NCBI GenBank assembly: GCA_037045225.1
Contig: JBAOHZ010000009.1
Location: 1,984,001 to 2,048,000, forward strand
DNA length: 64,000 bases
DNA from: Nitrospira sp.
GTDB taxonomy: Bacteria > Nitrospirota > Nitrospiria > Nitrospirales > Nitrospiraceae
Reading direction: 5' to 3'
Shown: positions 50,058-58,416 of the stretch, one piece after another
Position numbering within the stretch: position 1 is the stretch's first letter
Layout: every line of letters begins with the position of its first letter
Position numbers and translations under genes: made by a program
Notes under the pieces: generated by a model
What the model saw: the letters and a program-made list of their open reading frames with translations, nothing else
Databases searched by the model: none
What the model was told of the DNA's origin: nothing

Positions 50058-50390
50058 CTACATCGACAGCTTCTCAGCGACGTTTCGCATTTGCACCCCG
50101 TGCACGAGGGAGGCCCCTCCCCGAATGGCGCAGGCCACGTGTGCCGCTTCGGTCATTTCTTCGATGTTGGATCCCTTTTCAAGACAGGCTTGAGTATAGG
50201 CATCGATGCAGTAGGGGCATTGCACGGCGTGGGCTACGCCGAGCGCGATCAGCGCCTTTTCCCGCTCGGTCAGCGCACCGTCGGCAAAGACGGCGCTGTA
50301 ATAACTCATGAACTTCTCCCACAAGACCGGGTTGCCCTTTCCCATGTCTCCGAATTTGCCGAGATCCTTCGAGTGGTAATAGCAGTCCAT
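50058..50390 (-). CDS. carboxymuconolactone decarboxylase-like peroxidase (arsenosugar-associated type)
   Basis: 110 residues from ATG 50390; an upstream ATG adds 19 residues of no likeness. CPYCIDAY (C58, C61) is the AhpD-type redox pair. YYHSKDLGKFGDMGKG, VFADGALTEREKALIALGVAHAVQ and IRGGASLVHGVQMRN closely fit the group found beside radical SAM/ArsS arsenosugar genes, as I recall. Here the neighbour is a different radical SAM gene, convergent, 36 bp apart. Confidence 0.85.
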   Translation of the reverse strand: MDCYYHSKDLGKFGDMGKGNPVLWEKFMSYYSAVFADGALTEREKALIALGVAHAVQCPYCIDAYTQACLEKGSNIEEMTEAAHVACAIRGGASLVHGVQMRNVAEKLSM

Positions 50391-50480
50391 GGATAACCTC
50401 TTAGGGTGAATAGGCGTGGTCCGTCCATGAGACGGATCGGTGAGCACGGTGACGGTGCGGCGTGTCGGGGGGCCGGCCTG

Positions 50481-50750
50481 TTAGGCATTCCCCGGCGTGG
50501 AAGGGTCTGTTTCGCCGAGGGCTTGTGAAAACCGATGTCCGACGATGGTCGTGACCTTGCTCATGAGTTCCCCGAGCTCTTTCCATTCTTCCGCACTCAA
50601 ATCTGCCTTGATTTGAGGGTGCAGCGCCCATTCGGCATTGACGAGTTGTCCTTTACGTGACACGTGTACGTGTAACAATTCGACATCCCAGACGTCCTGC
50701 GGGGCGGCGGGTGCGGCGACTGGTTTTTGTGGGGGGACTTGGCTTGCCAT
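50481..50750 (-). CDS. small conserved-looking protein, unknown
   Basis: 89 residues from ATG 50750. Pro/Ala-rich start, then VWDVELLHVHVSRKGQLVNAEWALHPQIKADLSAEEWKELGELMSKVTTIVGHRFSQAL, a short beta hairpin and two helices. No family recognised. Codon use is like its neighbours. The track of longer frames upstream to 50885 is unlikely. RBS weak. Confidence 0.6.
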   Translation of the reverse strand: MASQVPPQKPVAAPAAPQDVWDVELLHVHVSRKGQLVNAEWALHPQIKADLSAEEWKELGELMSKVTTIVGHRFSQALGETDPSTPGNA

Positions 50751-50893
50751 GGTGCGTGCACTCCTTCGGTCTGACGGGTGAGGTCGGCATAATACCGTAT
50801 CAAATATCGCACTGTACATGGGGAGTGTCGCGGTGTGCTCTGTTCGTGGCCGGCAATGAATCGCCGCGGGTCGGCGGCTGAACACGCTCCTGA

Positions 50894-51715
50894 TTAGTGA
50901 GGATCAGGTTGCTGATTGATGGCGCGGAGTAAGTGGTCGTGAATGCGTCCGTTGGTGGCGACGAGTTCTTGCTCGTACAGCGAGAAGCGGCCCTTGCTGA
51001 ATCCGGAGACCGTTCCACCCGCTTCTCGAAGAATGACAATGCCCGCAGCCATATCCCACGGGCTCAGTTTGACTTCCCAATATCCGTCGAACCGGCCGGC
51101 AGCCACATAGCTCAGATCGAGAGCGGCCGACCCGGTTCGGCGTATACCCTGTGCGCGGAGTGAGAGGCGAGCGAAGTGGTCGAGATTATTGTTCGTTGTG
51201 TCCCGGATGTCGTAGGCGAAGCCAGTCACCAGCAGTGATTGGTCGAGCGTCTCAATCGTCGACACGCGAAGGCGCTCGCCGTTCAGGTATGCGCCCTGTC
51301 CCAGGGCCCCTGTGAACAGTTCCCGGCGCATGGGGTCGAAAACCACTCCCACGATACATTCCCCCTCATATTCCAGCCCGATCGAGACTGAGTAGAACGG
51401 AAAGCCGTGTGCGAAGTTGGTTGTGCCGTCCAGAGGATCGATAATCCAGCAATACGGGGAGTCCGTGGCCCCATCCTTCCCGCGCTCTTCAGCAAGGATT
51501 CGGTGGGAGGGGTGGGCGGACAGAATCGTGTGCACGATACGCTCCTCGGCGCGTCGATCTGCGTCGGTCACCAGGTTGGTCGCCGCCTTATAGTCGATCC
51601 GAAAACCGGTTTTGGCATGGTCCAGTAGCACGGTTCCGGCTGCTTCGGCTGCTCGAATCGCGGTCGTCAGATACAAGTTATGCTCTTCTGGGGAGAGAGG
51701 CTTTGATGTATGCAT
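50894..51715 (-). CDS. suhB: inositol monophosphatase family protein
   Basis: 273 residues. Metal and active-site motifs ILAEERG, WIIDPLDGTTNFAHGFPFYSVSIGLEY and SPWDMAAGIVILREAGG, the full set for Mg-dependent IMPase/SuhB. Hydrolyses myo-inositol phosphate, and in E. coli SuhB also joins the rRNA antitermination complex. The family also includes NADP phosphatase and CysQ; best fit is IMPase/SuhB. Confidence 0.93.
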   Translation of the reverse strand: MHTSKPLSPEEHNLYLTTAIRAAEAAGTVLLDHAKTGFRIDYKAATNLVTDADRRAEERIVHTILSAHPSHRILAEERGKDGATDSPYCWIIDPLDGTTNFAHGFPFYSVSIGLEYEGECIVGVVFDPMRRELFTGALGQGAYLNGERLRVSTIETLDQSLLVTGFAYDIRDTTNNNLDHFARLSLRAQGIRRTGSAALDLSYVAAGRFDGYWEVKLSPWDMAAGIVILREAGGTVSGFSKGRFSLYEQELVATNGRIHDHLLRAINQQPDPH

Positions 51716-51853
51716 AGGCGCCCTATCCTAGCACGAGTCGCATTCAAGCGACGAATGGAGGGCGCATTTTTCTGCTAAATCATTGTAAGTGCATGATAAA
51801 TAACAGGAGTGAAAACGCTTGTTCTTGTATGGCAAGGCTTGATTAGGCATTGT

Positions 51854-51870
51854 ATGCATTCTGAATACAT
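51854..51870. promoter_or_regulatory. inverted repeat upstream of the HARE-HTH gene
   Basis: ATGCATTC-T-GAATACAT: seven of eight arm positions pair. It lies 28 bp before the TTG start in an AT-rich leader (51765-51898), which is unlike the local GC content. Possible operator. Confidence 0.4.
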
Positions 51871-51898
51871 GTGCGTATGATGCGATCAAATAGTTGTT

Positions 51899-52474
51899 TT
51901 GAGTGACTTGACAGAAAATGAATCACTTGCTATAAAGCAAGTATGCTTTGTTGAGGACTTGCTTGTGGAAGAATTAACCGACATTCTGGTGGGGCTTGAG
52001 CAGCGCATCAGTGCCTACCGGAATCGCTACCAGGAGCTTGAGAAGAAGCGGCGGCGTCTCGACGACGAAATCGCGATGATCAAGAAATACCTGGAGCTGG
52101 CGGAGACCCTGTATCGCGTCGAAGCCGATAAGGCCAAGCTGGCGAGTCTCTCCAGTCAGATCATCACCGACGAAAAAGGTATTCGCCCGCTGCCGGTGAC
52201 GGATGTCACGGATCAGTCGCGTGAGATCTTGCTTGGAAAAAGCAAGTATGTCGGGAAGAGTGTGCCTGAGGCCGCCTATCAAATTCTCCGCGAAGCCAGC
52301 CGGCCGATGCACGCGAAGGAGCTCCTGCAGCGGTTGTTGGAAGGTGGGTTACAGATAAAGGGGAAGACGCCGTTGACGTCCGTGGCGACGTCGTTAAAGC
52401 GAGATAAACGATTCCAGAAAGTCGGGCCGAACACGTTTGCGGTAATGACTCAGGAACTGACAGCGGTTGTATGA
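51899..52474 (+). CDS. coiled-coil protein with a HARE-HTH domain
   Basis: 191 residues if TTG 51899 is used; GTG 51965 (GAGGAC upstream) is a second choice and no start has a clean RBS. Residues about 22-80 form a coiled coil (LEQRISAYRNRYQELEKKRRRLDDEIAMIKKYLEL). Residues about 118-185 match the HARE-HTH winged helix: SVPEAAYQILREASRPMHAKELLQRLLEGGLQIKG then VATSLKRDKRFQKVGPNTFAV. HARE-HTH links to transcription or chromatin-like roles (RpoE delta, restriction and histone-modifying proteins). Confidence 0.8.
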   Translation: MSDLTENESLAIKQVCFVEDLLVEELTDILVGLEQRISAYRNRYQELEKKRRRLDDEIAMIKKYLELAETLYRVEADKAKLASLSSQIITDEKGIRPLPVTDVTDQSREILLGKSKYVGKSVPEAAYQILREASRPMHAKELLQRLLEGGLQIKGKTPLTSVATSLKRDKRFQKVGPNTFAVMTQELTAVV

Positions 52475-52529
52475 GTGGGTGGAAGAGAAGTTCACGTCAA
52501 CTCTAAATGTGTGAAGGGAGGTGAGAATC

Positions 52530-52586
52530 TTGGCAACGAAGAAGGCAGCGAAGAAACCAGCGAAGAAGGCAGCGAAGAAGAAGTAA
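52530..52586 (+). CDS. 18-codon Lys/Ala peptide (histone H1-tail-like)
   Basis: TTG 52530 behind GGGAGGTGAG reads MATKKAAKKPAKKAAKKK and stops at TAA 52584. Ten of 18 residues are Lys. It is too short for usual ORF finding, but RBS, composition and the terminator 18 bp downstream support it. It follows the HARE-HTH gene by 55 bp and may be cotranscribed. It resembles the basic tails of bacterial H1-like proteins and could bind nucleic acid. Confidence 0.55.
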   Translation: MATKKAAKKPAKKAAKKK

Positions 52587-52603
52587 GTCCTGCCAGGATT
52601 TAC

Positions 52604-52641
52604 ACGCCGGGGGTAAGGCCACTTACCTCCGGCGTTTTTTT
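52604..52641 (+). terminator. strong intrinsic terminator after the Lys/Ala peptide
   Basis: ACGCCGGGGGTAAG (52604-52617) pairs with CTTACCTCCGGCGT (52622-52635, one G-U) around GCCA, followed by a run of seven T (52635-52641). One of the best terminators in the window. Confidence 0.95.
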
Positions 52642-52717
52642 ATGCCTAAAAGCAACCATAGCCTTGCGGGTCTAGGCCTGAGGGGGGTACACGTGTTGCG
52701 GATACTAGGCGGAGTGA

Positions 52718-53644
52718 TTAGATCGCAAGGGACGGTGCAGGGCGAAGGAGCCCCAGTGACGTGCGGGGTTCAGGTGCAGTAACGGCATGCTCTCCGGTGA
52801 TGAGCGCCCACTTGTCGCGCTGAGCGAGGATTTGCTCGACGAGTCGAGTGTGCATCGCATGGCCTGAGCGTTCGGCGACGACATGACCGATGAACGGGAA
52901 GCCAAGCAGCGCGATATCGCCGATCAGGTCCAGGACTTTATGCCGGACGAACTCGTCTGGGAAGCGCAAGCCTGCTTCGTTCACGACACCGTCTTTAGAC
53001 AGGACCACCGTGTTATCCAGTGTTCCGCCTTTTCCGAGACCTCGTGCCCACAGCGCTTCCACCTCGTGTAAAAATCCGAAGGTGCGCGCCGTGGCAATAT
53101 CCTGCTCGAATGCCGTGGCGGAGCACGTGTAGGTGTAGGACTGAGTCTGGATCAACGGATGATCATAGTGAATGGAGTAGGTGATTTTCGGGGTTGCCGA
53201 TGGCTCGATCCGGACGCGCCGCGTTCCATCAACGACCTCAATGGGTTGTGTGATTTTCACGTAGGATTGGCGACGGGTCTGCGGGATGACGCCAGCCGCG
53301 CGAATCAGGCGTACGAACGGGCTTGCGCTGCCATCCAATACGGGAACTTCGCCCGCGTTGACTTCCGCGTACACATTATCGACTTCCATGCCGACCAGCG
53401 CCGACAGAAGGTGTTCAATGGTCTTGACTTGATGGCCGTTGACGCTGATCGCGGTGCAGAGTTCGGTTGGCACCTTATTGGAAATAGCGGCAGGGAGGAG
53501 GGTCTCCTCCGATCCGTTCCGATAGATGAAGATGATACCGGTATTGGGGGGGGCAGGACGAAGTGTCAGCGTGACCGGTTGGCCGGAGTGGAGTCCGACG
53601 CCTGAGCAGGAAACTGGTGATCCGATCGTTTGCTGAAACCGCAC
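52718..53644 (-). CDS. lpxC: UDP-3-O-acyl-N-acetylglucosamine deacetylase
   Basis: 308 residues. N-terminal SPVSCSGVGLHSGQPVTLTLRPA; Zn-site H78 in TIEHLLSALVGMEVDN; the second Zn His in FVRHKVLDLIGDIALLG; and VLDGSASPFV. First committed step of lipid A synthesis, so the cell has lipopolysaccharide. Zn-dependent, cytoplasmic. Its upstream region (53645-53928) is markedly AT-rich. Confidence 0.96.
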   Translation of the reverse strand: MRFQQTIGSPVSCSGVGLHSGQPVTLTLRPAPPNTGIIFIYRNGSEETLLPAAISNKVPTELCTAISVNGHQVKTIEHLLSALVGMEVDNVYAEVNAGEVPVLDGSASPFVRLIRAAGVIPQTRRQSYVKITQPIEVVDGTRRVRIEPSATPKITYSIHYDHPLIQTQSYTYTCSATAFEQDIATARTFGFLHEVEALWARGLGKGGTLDNTVVLSKDGVVNEAGLRFPDEFVRHKVLDLIGDIALLGFPFIGHVVAERSGHAMHTRLVEQILAQRDKWALITGEHAVTAPEPRTSLGLLRPAPSLAI

Positions 53645-53928
53645 GGTGCCTCCTCCGTAGTGTGTACTTCCATATAGGCAATGATTGTGCCATTCAGGGT
53701 TGTGATCATATATTGTTGATAAATAATAGATTATATTGATTTGTTTGAAGTAATCACTGTTGTGAAATTAACACAATTGTATCTTTTGGCTGTGGAGTCA
53801 ATGATCCGAAGTGATTGGTTTTCAATGGGTTACCTCATCGTGCTCAGTTGGGTCCTCGGGGAAACCATGTGTTTTCTACATCAGCTTCGGAACCGGTAGG
53901 TGTGTCCGATGCTCGTCGTCAGCTTTTG
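53645..53928. other. AT-rich gap upstream of lpxC
   Basis: 284 bp between lpxC and the response regulator, both on the minus strand. The core (about 53700-53800) is far richer in A+T than its surroundings. It contains the inverted repeat TTGTG-AAATTAA-CACAA near 53759-53775 and several possible -10 boxes. No open frame with gene-like features. It likely holds the lpxC promoter. Confidence 0.5.
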
Positions 53929-54600
53929 TTATGGTCGCGGTTCGAGTTCGATGAGTCCCTTCCGAATAGCCAGAATCGCGGCTTGAGTCCGGTCATAGAC
54001 CTGAAGTTTGTGAAAGATATTGCGTACGTGGTTCTTAACCGTCTTCTCGCTGAGGTCCAGGCTGTTGGCGATTTCTTTGTTGGTCTTGCCGTCTGCAACC
54101 AGACGAAGCACGGTGATTTCCCGTTCGGTCAGATCGTGCTCGACCCACGTCGGCTTCTTGCCCTTTTTCTGTGACATGAGGGAGAACTCGGCCAGGATCT
54201 TACTAGCGACCGACGGATGAATCAGCGACTCACCGCGGTAGATTGCCCGGATGGCAGCCACGATTTGTGACGATTCCGAGTCTTTCAGCAGATAGCCGGT
54301 GGCACCGGCGCGCACTAGATCGAAGATGTATTGCTGTTCTTCGTACATCGTCAGCGCCACGATACCCATGTGAGGGAATTCCCGCTTGATCTGTCGGGTG
54401 GCCTCGATGCCGCCCATGCGGGGCATGCTGACGTCCATGAGGATGACATCCGGCATGAGGGTCTTGGTTTTCTCCACGGCATCCGCGCCGTCCTGCGCTT
54501 CGCCCACCACGTTGATGTCTTCTTTGGTTTTGAGGATGGCTGCCAGGCCTTCGCGCACCACGCGGTGATCATCGGCGATCAGGACTTTAATTTTTTCCAT
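53929..54600 (-). CDS. NarL/FixJ-type response regulator
   Basis: 223 residues. Receiver domain: D10-D11, phospho-acceptor D56 in VILMDVSMPRMGG, T84-type site LTMYEE and K in GATGYLLKDSE. C-terminal LuxR-type HTH: LTEREITVLRLVADGKTNKEIANSLDLSEKTVKNHVRNIFHKL. A linker holds KKGKKPTWVEHD. Overlaps the 3' end of the histidine kinase gene by 14 bp, so it is the kinase partner. Confidence 0.96.
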   Translation of the reverse strand: MEKIKVLIADDHRVVREGLAAILKTKEDINVVGEAQDGADAVEKTKTLMPDVILMDVSMPRMGGIEATRQIKREFPHMGIVALTMYEEQQYIFDLVRAGATGYLLKDSESSQIVAAIRAIYRGESLIHPSVASKILAEFSLMSQKKGKKPTWVEHDLTEREITVLRLVADGKTNKEIANSLDLSEKTVKNHVRNIFHKLQVYDRTQAAILAIRKGLIELEPRP

Positions 54601-55708
54601 GACGAATCGTCTCCTTGTCGGCTAGTGGGATTCGCAGCACGATGCGCGTGCCGCGCCCTTTCTTCGAATCGATCGTGGCTTCCCCGCCCACCAGCCGTGC
54701 GCGTTCCAAGATGCCGCGAATGCCGAAGTGATCCCACTTTTCGGGATCGCGAAGGACCGCATCCATGTCGAATCCGATCCCGTTGTCGGAAATGGTCACT
54801 TGTAACAGGTCAAGTCGAATGTCGAGTTGCACCGACACGCGCTTGGCTTTCGCATGCTTTTGTACGTTACTCAAGGCCTCTTGCACGATCCGGAACAAAA
54901 AGATCTTGGTGCGTGGGAATAAGATCGTTTCGTCTCCGGTCACGGAGAAAGCCGTCTTGATATGGTACTGGGTTTCGTACGACTTGAGGTAATTCGTCAA
55001 CGCCGGGATGAGCTCCATCTTGTCATATTGGAGCGGGCGTAGATTGAAGATAACCTGTCTGGCTTCCTGGATGGCCAATTTCAGCTGGGCTTTGGATTCA
55101 CGGATCGTGGCCAGACTGGCCTTGGGATTTTTGCGCAGCAGTTCTTGAGACAGTTCCAGTTTGAAATTGACGCCGGCCAGGCTCTGTACGAGCCCATCGT
55201 GAATTTCGCAGGCAATGCGTGTTCGTTCCTCCGTCACCGCCGCACCGGTCTCCTTCACGTATAAGCGGTACAGCGACTGGTACTTGTTCAGTGCTTTCTC
55301 GATGTCGGCGGTGGCGCGGATCCGAGCTTCGATTAACTGCCACATGAATTTAGCGCTGGCACCACCGATGACCGACACGCCCATGCGACGAATGTCCTGG
55401 AGGTATTCGCCGACCTCAGGGTTGCCCGACACATCGATGACCAGATCGACCGGTCCCATTTTGAGCAGTTGGCGATAGTTGCGGGTCACCCGGATGTGCA
55501 GGCGTTTGGCGAGGCCGAGGCCTGGTGCCTGGTCGCTGATGTCTGCCACGCCGACGATACGGACCAATGGATCGTTGGCGAAAATCTCCATCAAGGCGGT
55601 GCCGCCGCGACCTGCGCCGATGATGACGACATGTGTGGCCCCGGGCGATCGCCGTTTGCTGGGCCGCGAGGCTGTTCGTCGGTTGCGGGTGATTCTGGTT
55701 GTCGCCAT
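54587..55708 (-). CDS. soluble histidine kinase with an N-terminal Rossmann (NAD-binding-like) domain
   Basis: 373 residues, no transmembrane segment. Residues about 24-120 form a Rossmann domain: THVVIIGAGRGGTALMEIFANDPLVRIVGVADI with GAGRGG at 31-36, then LVIDVSGNPEVGEYL and VSVIGGASAKFMW, like homoserine dehydrogenase or dihydrodipicolinate reductase NAD domains. A helix leads to HisKA_3 (H170 in ACEIHDGLVQSLAG), then HATPase_c (EALSNVQKHAKA, ISDNGIGFD). It could sense NAD(H) or another nucleotide. Partner RR overlaps by 14 bp. Confidence 0.9.
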   Translation of the reverse strand: MATTRITRNRRTASRPSKRRSPGATHVVIIGAGRGGTALMEIFANDPLVRIVGVADISDQAPGLGLAKRLHIRVTRNYRQLLKMGPVDLVIDVSGNPEVGEYLQDIRRMGVSVIGGASAKFMWQLIEARIRATADIEKALNKYQSLYRLYVKETGAAVTEERTRIACEIHDGLVQSLAGVNFKLELSQELLRKNPKASLATIRESKAQLKLAIQEARQVIFNLRPLQYDKMELIPALTNYLKSYETQYHIKTAFSVTGDETILFPRTKIFLFRIVQEALSNVQKHAKAKRVSVQLDIRLDLLQVTISDNGIGFDMDAVLRDPEKWDHFGIRGILERARLVGGEATIDSKKGRGTRIVLRIPLADKETIRHGKN

Positions 55709-55815
55709 GGGTTCAGAACATGTCGAGAGAGCGCAAGCCTCTCCTCAATTGGTGCCCATCCTGCCTAGACCTTAACTGAGCGGACTGATCCGAAACAGCG
55801 AGGAGAGGGGAGAGG

Positions 55816-56280
55816 CTAACGCTCCCGGCGCTGCTGGGCCAGGGCTTTGATCTCTTCCATGAACTGGTCGATATCTTTGAACTCTCGATACACGGATGCG
55901 AATCGTACGTAAGCGACCTGATCGAGCTGGGACAGTTCTTTCATGACTTCTTCCCCGACGGCGGTGCTCACAATCTCGGTCTCACCCATGTCCTGGATGC
56001 GCTTTTCGATGCGATCAGTGACGGTTTCGATGGTCGCGGTGCTGATCGGCCGCTTTTCGCACGCCTTCTTGAGCCCGGAGACGATCTTGCTCCGATCGAA
56101 CGGTTCCCGTCGCCCGTCTTTCTTCACAACGGCGGGCATGGTTTCTTCGACTCGTTCGTAGGTGGTGTAGCGTCGTTTACACGACAGACATTCGCGCCGC
56201 CGCCGGATGACCTCGCCTTCCTTGGCCATCCTCGAATCGACAACTTTGTCCTCGACATCGTCGCAGAAAGGACACTTCAC
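55816..56280 (-). CDS. nrdR: transcriptional repressor NrdR
   Basis: 154 residues. Zn ribbon C3, C6, C31, C34 (MKCPFCDDVEDKVVDSR, RRECLSCKRRYTTYER), then the ATP-cone (VVKKDGRREPFDRSKIVSGLKKACEKRPI). Represses ribonucleotide reductase genes when dATP/ATP binds. glyA lies 15 bp upstream, the common glyA-nrdR pairing. Confidence 0.97.
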   Translation of the reverse strand: MKCPFCDDVEDKVVDSRMAKEGEVIRRRRECLSCKRRYTTYERVEETMPAVVKKDGRREPFDRSKIVSGLKKACEKRPISTATIETVTDRIEKRIQDMGETEIVSTAVGEEVMKELSQLDQVAYVRFASVYREFKDIDQFMEEIKALAQQRRER

Positions 56281-56295
56281 TGGCGAACGTCCTGC

Positions 56296-57573
56296 CTAAG
56301 CGGGAGACGAATCGTAGGCATGAAAGATGGGAAAACGATTACACAACGTCTTTGCTTGCGCCCGCACCTCGGCGTGCACCTGTGGGTCCTGGTGATGTTG
56401 CAACACGCGATCGACGAGCGCCACGATCTCACGCATCTCCGCTTCGCGCATGCCGCGCGTCGAGACGATGGGGCTGCCGATCCGGATGCCACTGGCCGTG
56501 GCCGGCGGTTTTTCGTCATAAGGGACAGCGTTCTTGTTGACGATGATGCCGGAGGCATCCAAGGCGGCATCGGCTTCTTTGCCCGTGATGCCTTTGTTGG
56601 TCAGGTTCACCAGCATCAGATGGGTATCGGTACCCCCGGACACGATCTTGTATCCTCGGTCGACCAGCCCTTGCGCCAGGGTGCGGGCGTTGGCCAGCAC
56701 CTGTTGCTGGTACCGTTTGAATGCCGGAGAGAGCGCTTCTTTAAAAGCGACCGCTTTGGCGGCAATCACATGCATGAGGGGGCCGCCTTGCAGACCCGGG
56801 AAAATAATCTTGTCGACGGCTTTCGCGTATTCGGCCTTGCACATGGTGACGCCGCCGCGCGGGCCGCGCAGGGTCTTATGTGTCGTGGTCGTGACGAAAT
56901 CCGCATAGGGAACGGGATTAGGGTGTAAACCGGCTGCGATCAATCCGGCAATGTGTGCGATATCGACTAGCAGGTACGCGCCCACCGACTTGGCGATTTC
57001 CTGAAACTTGGGGAAGTCGAGGGTGCGAGCGTAGGCGCTGGCTCCCACCACCAACATGCGAGGACGGCATTCCTCGGCGATTTTCTGAACCGCCGCATAA
57101 TCGATGGTTTCGGTCTGGCGATCGACGCCATACGAAAACGCCCGGAAAATGATGCCGGAGAAATTCACTTTGCTGCCGTGGGTCAAGTGTCCGCCCTGGG
57201 CGAGGTCTAGCCCCAGAATCGTATCGCCAGGCTTGAGCACAGACAGATAGGCTGCCATGTTGGCCTGCGACCCCGAATGCGGCTGCACGTTCACGTGCTC
57301 GGCTCCAAAGATCTTTTTGGCGCGTTCGATGGCGAGGCTTTCAACCGTATCGACATGCTGGCATCCGCCGTAATAGCGTTTGCCGGGATACCCTTCGGCA
57401 TACTTATTCGTCATGACGCTGCCCTGGGCGGCCAAGACCGCGGGGCTGGCGAAATTCTCCGAAGCGATCAACAGCAACTTGTCTCGTTGCCGCTGTTCCT
57501 CGGCGACGATGGCCTCGTACGTCTCGGGGTCGGTTGATTTCAACGCGTCCAACGAACCGATCAGATCCTGCAT
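56296..57573 (-). CDS. glyA: serine hydroxymethyltransferase
   Basis: 425 residues. PLP Lys is K233 in DFVTTTTHKTLRGPRGG; other signatures are LIASENFASPAVLAAQGS, NKYAEGYPGKRYYGGCQ and VQPHSGSQAN. Converts serine and tetrahydrofolate to glycine and methylene-THF. Operon with nrdR downstream. Confidence 0.98.
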   Translation of the reverse strand: MQDLIGSLDALKSTDPETYEAIVAEEQRQRDKLLLIASENFASPAVLAAQGSVMTNKYAEGYPGKRYYGGCQHVDTVESLAIERAKKIFGAEHVNVQPHSGSQANMAAYLSVLKPGDTILGLDLAQGGHLTHGSKVNFSGIIFRAFSYGVDRQTETIDYAAVQKIAEECRPRMLVVGASAYARTLDFPKFQEIAKSVGAYLLVDIAHIAGLIAAGLHPNPVPYADFVTTTTHKTLRGPRGGVTMCKAEYAKAVDKIIFPGLQGGPLMHVIAAKAVAFKEALSPAFKRYQQQVLANARTLAQGLVDRGYKIVSGGTDTHLMLVNLTNKGITGKEADAALDASGIIVNKNAVPYDEKPPATASGIRIGSPIVSTRGMREAEMREIVALVDRVLQHHQDPQVHAEVRAQAKTLCNRFPIFHAYDSSPA

Positions 57574-57627
57574 GCTTCCTCCGAGCGCGGCCTCCGGTCT
57601 GGCGGCCGCGCATGATCCCGCAACGGG

Positions 57628-58113
57628 TTATGCGGTTGGTGCGGCTTCTTCCGGTTCTGCCTGCTCGTCCTGCTTCCTCACCACGTGGACCGCGATGGTC
57701 GCGGTGACTTCGCGTGGCAGCTTGATCGCGATGGCAAAGGTGCCGAGTTCTTTGATGGGCTGGGCCAGCTGGATCTTGCGGCGATCCACAGTGAACCCCT
57801 GTTCAGCCAACCCTTCCGCGATATCCTTGGCCGTGACGGACCCGAACATCTTGTCGTCTTTTCCGACCTGGGCGGAGACCGTCAGGGACACGGCCGAGAT
57901 CTTCTTGCCGTGCGCCTCGATGTCCTGTTTTTCCTTCTTGGCTTTCTCGGCGGCGGCCCGCTTGGCATGTTCGAATTCTTTGATGTTCCGGCTATTGGCT
58001 TCCACAGCCTTCTTGCGGGGCAAGAGATAGTTGCGGGCAAACCCGTTGGAGACGTCCAAAAGGTCGCCGAGGTCGCCCACGCCTTCGAGTGTTTCTTGGA
58101 GAATCACCTTCAT
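57628..58113 (-). CDS. rplI: 50S ribosomal protein L9
   Basis: 161 residues. MKVILQETLEGVGDLGDLLDVSNGFARNYLLPRKKAV is the L9 N-terminal domain; a long charged helix and the C-terminal domain (LFGSVTAKDIAEGL-type, here MFGSVTAKDIAEGL) follow. A 13-residue acidic tail (EQAEPEEAAPTA) is an extension. Binds 23S rRNA near L1. Confidence 0.97.
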   Translation of the reverse strand: MKVILQETLEGVGDLGDLLDVSNGFARNYLLPRKKAVEANSRNIKEFEHAKRAAAEKAKKEKQDIEAHGKKISAVSLTVSAQVGKDDKMFGSVTAKDIAEGLAEQGFTVDRRKIQLAQPIKELGTFAIAIKLPREVTATIAVHVVRKQDEQAEPEEAAPTA

Positions 58114-58416
58114 ACTGCAACTCCTTCTGTTGGAAAGGGAAAAAGCATACTGGCGGGCTGTGCAAAAGTCAATTGATCTGGAGCCACCGGGCGGTTTTCT
58201 TCGTGTGGCTCAAAATGGTCCAACAGGCGTTCAGGAGGGTTCTTCCCATACATCTTCCGTGTCTTGGTCCGGGTGATCCGCGTGAGCGCGAGGCAGATGG
58301 ACAGGATCTTTCAGAACTCGTTAAGATGCGTTCCCTATTCGATGAGCCATGGTGCCGTGGCGGTGTGACCGGCGCCATGGGACGGGCCACGATGAAAGGC
58401 GGGGAAAGAACGGACC
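58114..58416. other. gap between rplI and the helicase-like gene
   Basis: 303 bp between divergent genes. It holds the rplI promoter (58144-58172). The rest shows no gene-like frame, RNA or repeat that I can support, apart from the GGGGAAAG leader of the gene at 58417. Confidence 0.6.
58144..58172 (-). promoter_or_regulatory. promoter of rplI
   Basis: On the minus strand TTGACT (58172-58167), 17 bp, TATGCT (58149-58144), about 30 bp upstream of the rplI ATG. Good match to sigma-70 hexamers and spacing. Confidence 0.65.
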
